NCBI GenBank assembly: GCA_003446975.1
Contig: DMAP01000095.1
Coordinates: forward strand, 1-5,340
Origin: Clostridiales bacterium
Lineage (GTDB): Bacteria > Bacillota > Clostridia > Tissierellales > Dethiosulfatibacteraceae
Length of the DNA: 5,340 bases
Direction of reading: 5' to 3'
In this document: positions 4,786 through 5,340 of the stretch, piece after piece
How positions within the stretch are numbered: the first letter of the stretch is position 1
Layout of the letters: each line of letters opens with the position of its first letter
Position numbers and translations under genes: made by a program
The notes under the pieces: model-generated
Databases searched by the model: none
The model's input: the letters and a program-made list of their open reading frames with translations, nothing else
Told to the model about the DNA's origin: nothing

Positions 4786-5340
4786 ATGAAAAACTTAAAT
4801 ATCCTTATACTAACCGCTCCCTTCGGAAATGGTCATAAAATGGCGGCTAATTCATTGGCTGAGACTTTCAAGCAAGAAGGATGCAATGTGATAGTCCGTG
4901 ATCTGTTCACAGAATCCCATCCTGTGCTTACTAATAATATTTCGAAAACCCATAACCGTCTATTCAATCTCGGAAGCACTTATTCGTACTTCTATTACGG
5001 CATCGATAAGATTTCTTCTACCAGATTGATTAATGTCTATCGCATGTTCGGGTACAACACCCTAAAAAAAATTATTAAGGAATATCAGCCTCATATAATA
5101 ATTAATACCTTTCCCATGCTATCAGCTCCTGAGTTCATGCGAAAATATCAGTTAGGTGTTCCTGTAATCAACGTGGTTACCGATTATTGCTGCCATAGAC
5201 TTTGGATAAATGAGGATTTTGACAGAATTTACCTAGCAACAGATGATTTGAAAGAAAAACTGATTAAAATGCATATCCCTGTAAGCAAGCTTGAAGTAAC
5301 CGGCATTCCGATTCGAGCTGGTTTTGAAGAAGAAATTGAT
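4786..5340 (+). CDS. ugtP: UgtP-like processive diacylglycerol glucosyltransferase, 3' end outside window
   Basis: The first 185 residues of a GT-B glycosyltransferase of the MGDG-synthase/UgtP family are present; family members are about 380 residues, so the nucleotide-sugar binding half lies outside. The family transfers glucose (or galactose) from UDP-sugar to diacylglycerol at the inner membrane face, making glycolipids and the lipoteichoic acid anchor. Motifs: ILTAPFGNGHKMAA (8-21, acceptor-domain glycine loop), FYYGIDKI (69-76), IIINTFPM (104-111), VTDYCCHRLW (131-140) and TGIPIR (172-177). All have close counterparts in Bacillus UgtP as I recall it. No signal peptide is seen, as expected for a peripheral protein. 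The ATG has GGAGG 7 bases upstream. It diverges from the regulator gene and has its own promoter, so it probably belongs to a separate unit. The sugar and lipid specificity are not shown by this half, and a related transferase such as MurG-like is less likely. Confidence 0.85.
   Translation, partial: MKNLNILILTAPFGNGHKMAANSLAETFKQEGCNVIVRDLFTESHPVLTNNISKTHNRLFNLGSTYSYFYYGIDKISSTRLINVYRMFGYNTLKKIIKEYQPHIIINTFPMLSAPEFMRKYQLGVPVINVVTDYCCHRLWINEDFDRIYLATDDLKEKLIKMHIPVSKLEVTGIPIRAGFEEEID

Overview
The window looks like a piece of chromosome from a low-G+C, strictly anaerobic Firmicute of the Clostridia type. The grounds are AT-rich intergenic DNA, strong GGAGG ribosome binding sites, a butyryl-CoA dehydrogenase/EtfB pair resembling the electron-bifurcating enzymes of butyrate-forming anaerobes, and a UgtP-like glycolipid glycosyltransferase. 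No genus can be named from sequence alone. There is no mobile element, RNA gene or CRISPR array, and no gene-free stretch longer than about 260 bases.

Layout. Bases 1-2236 hold a minus-strand fermentation operon read right to left: a MaoC-family (R)-specific enoyl-CoA hydratase (1820-2236), butyryl-CoA dehydrogenase (552-1688) and the start of etfB (1-539, running off the left edge). Bases 2237-2493 are its control region, with a well-formed sigma-54 (-24/-12) promoter at 2271-2286 and three upstream copies of an 18-bp dyad. Bases 2494-4542 encode, on the same strand, a sigma-54-dependent activator with two CBS motifs, two PAS domains, an AAA+ domain and a Fis-type HTH. Bases 4543-4785 are a divergent promoter region. 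From 4786 a UgtP-like diacylglycerol glucosyltransferase runs rightward off the edge.

How it fits together. The hydratase would turn an (R)-3-hydroxyacyl-CoA, probably 3-hydroxybutyryl-CoA, into the trans-enoyl-CoA. Bcd with EtfAB would reduce this to the acyl-CoA, probably coupling it to ferredoxin reduction by flavin-based electron bifurcation. The adjacent activator probably switches the operon on through the sigma-54 promoter.

The main new observation is a shared dyad, TGTAA-N8-TTACA. It occurs three times upstream of the sigma-54 promoter, at spacings close to whole helical turns. It occurs again as a perfect palindrome just downstream of the predicted start of transcription of the activator gene itself. 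I infer a self-contained circuit: one regulator, one motif, activation of the fermentation operon and probable repression of its own gene. A second observation is that the activator may start at a CTG codon 18 bases upstream of the first ATG.
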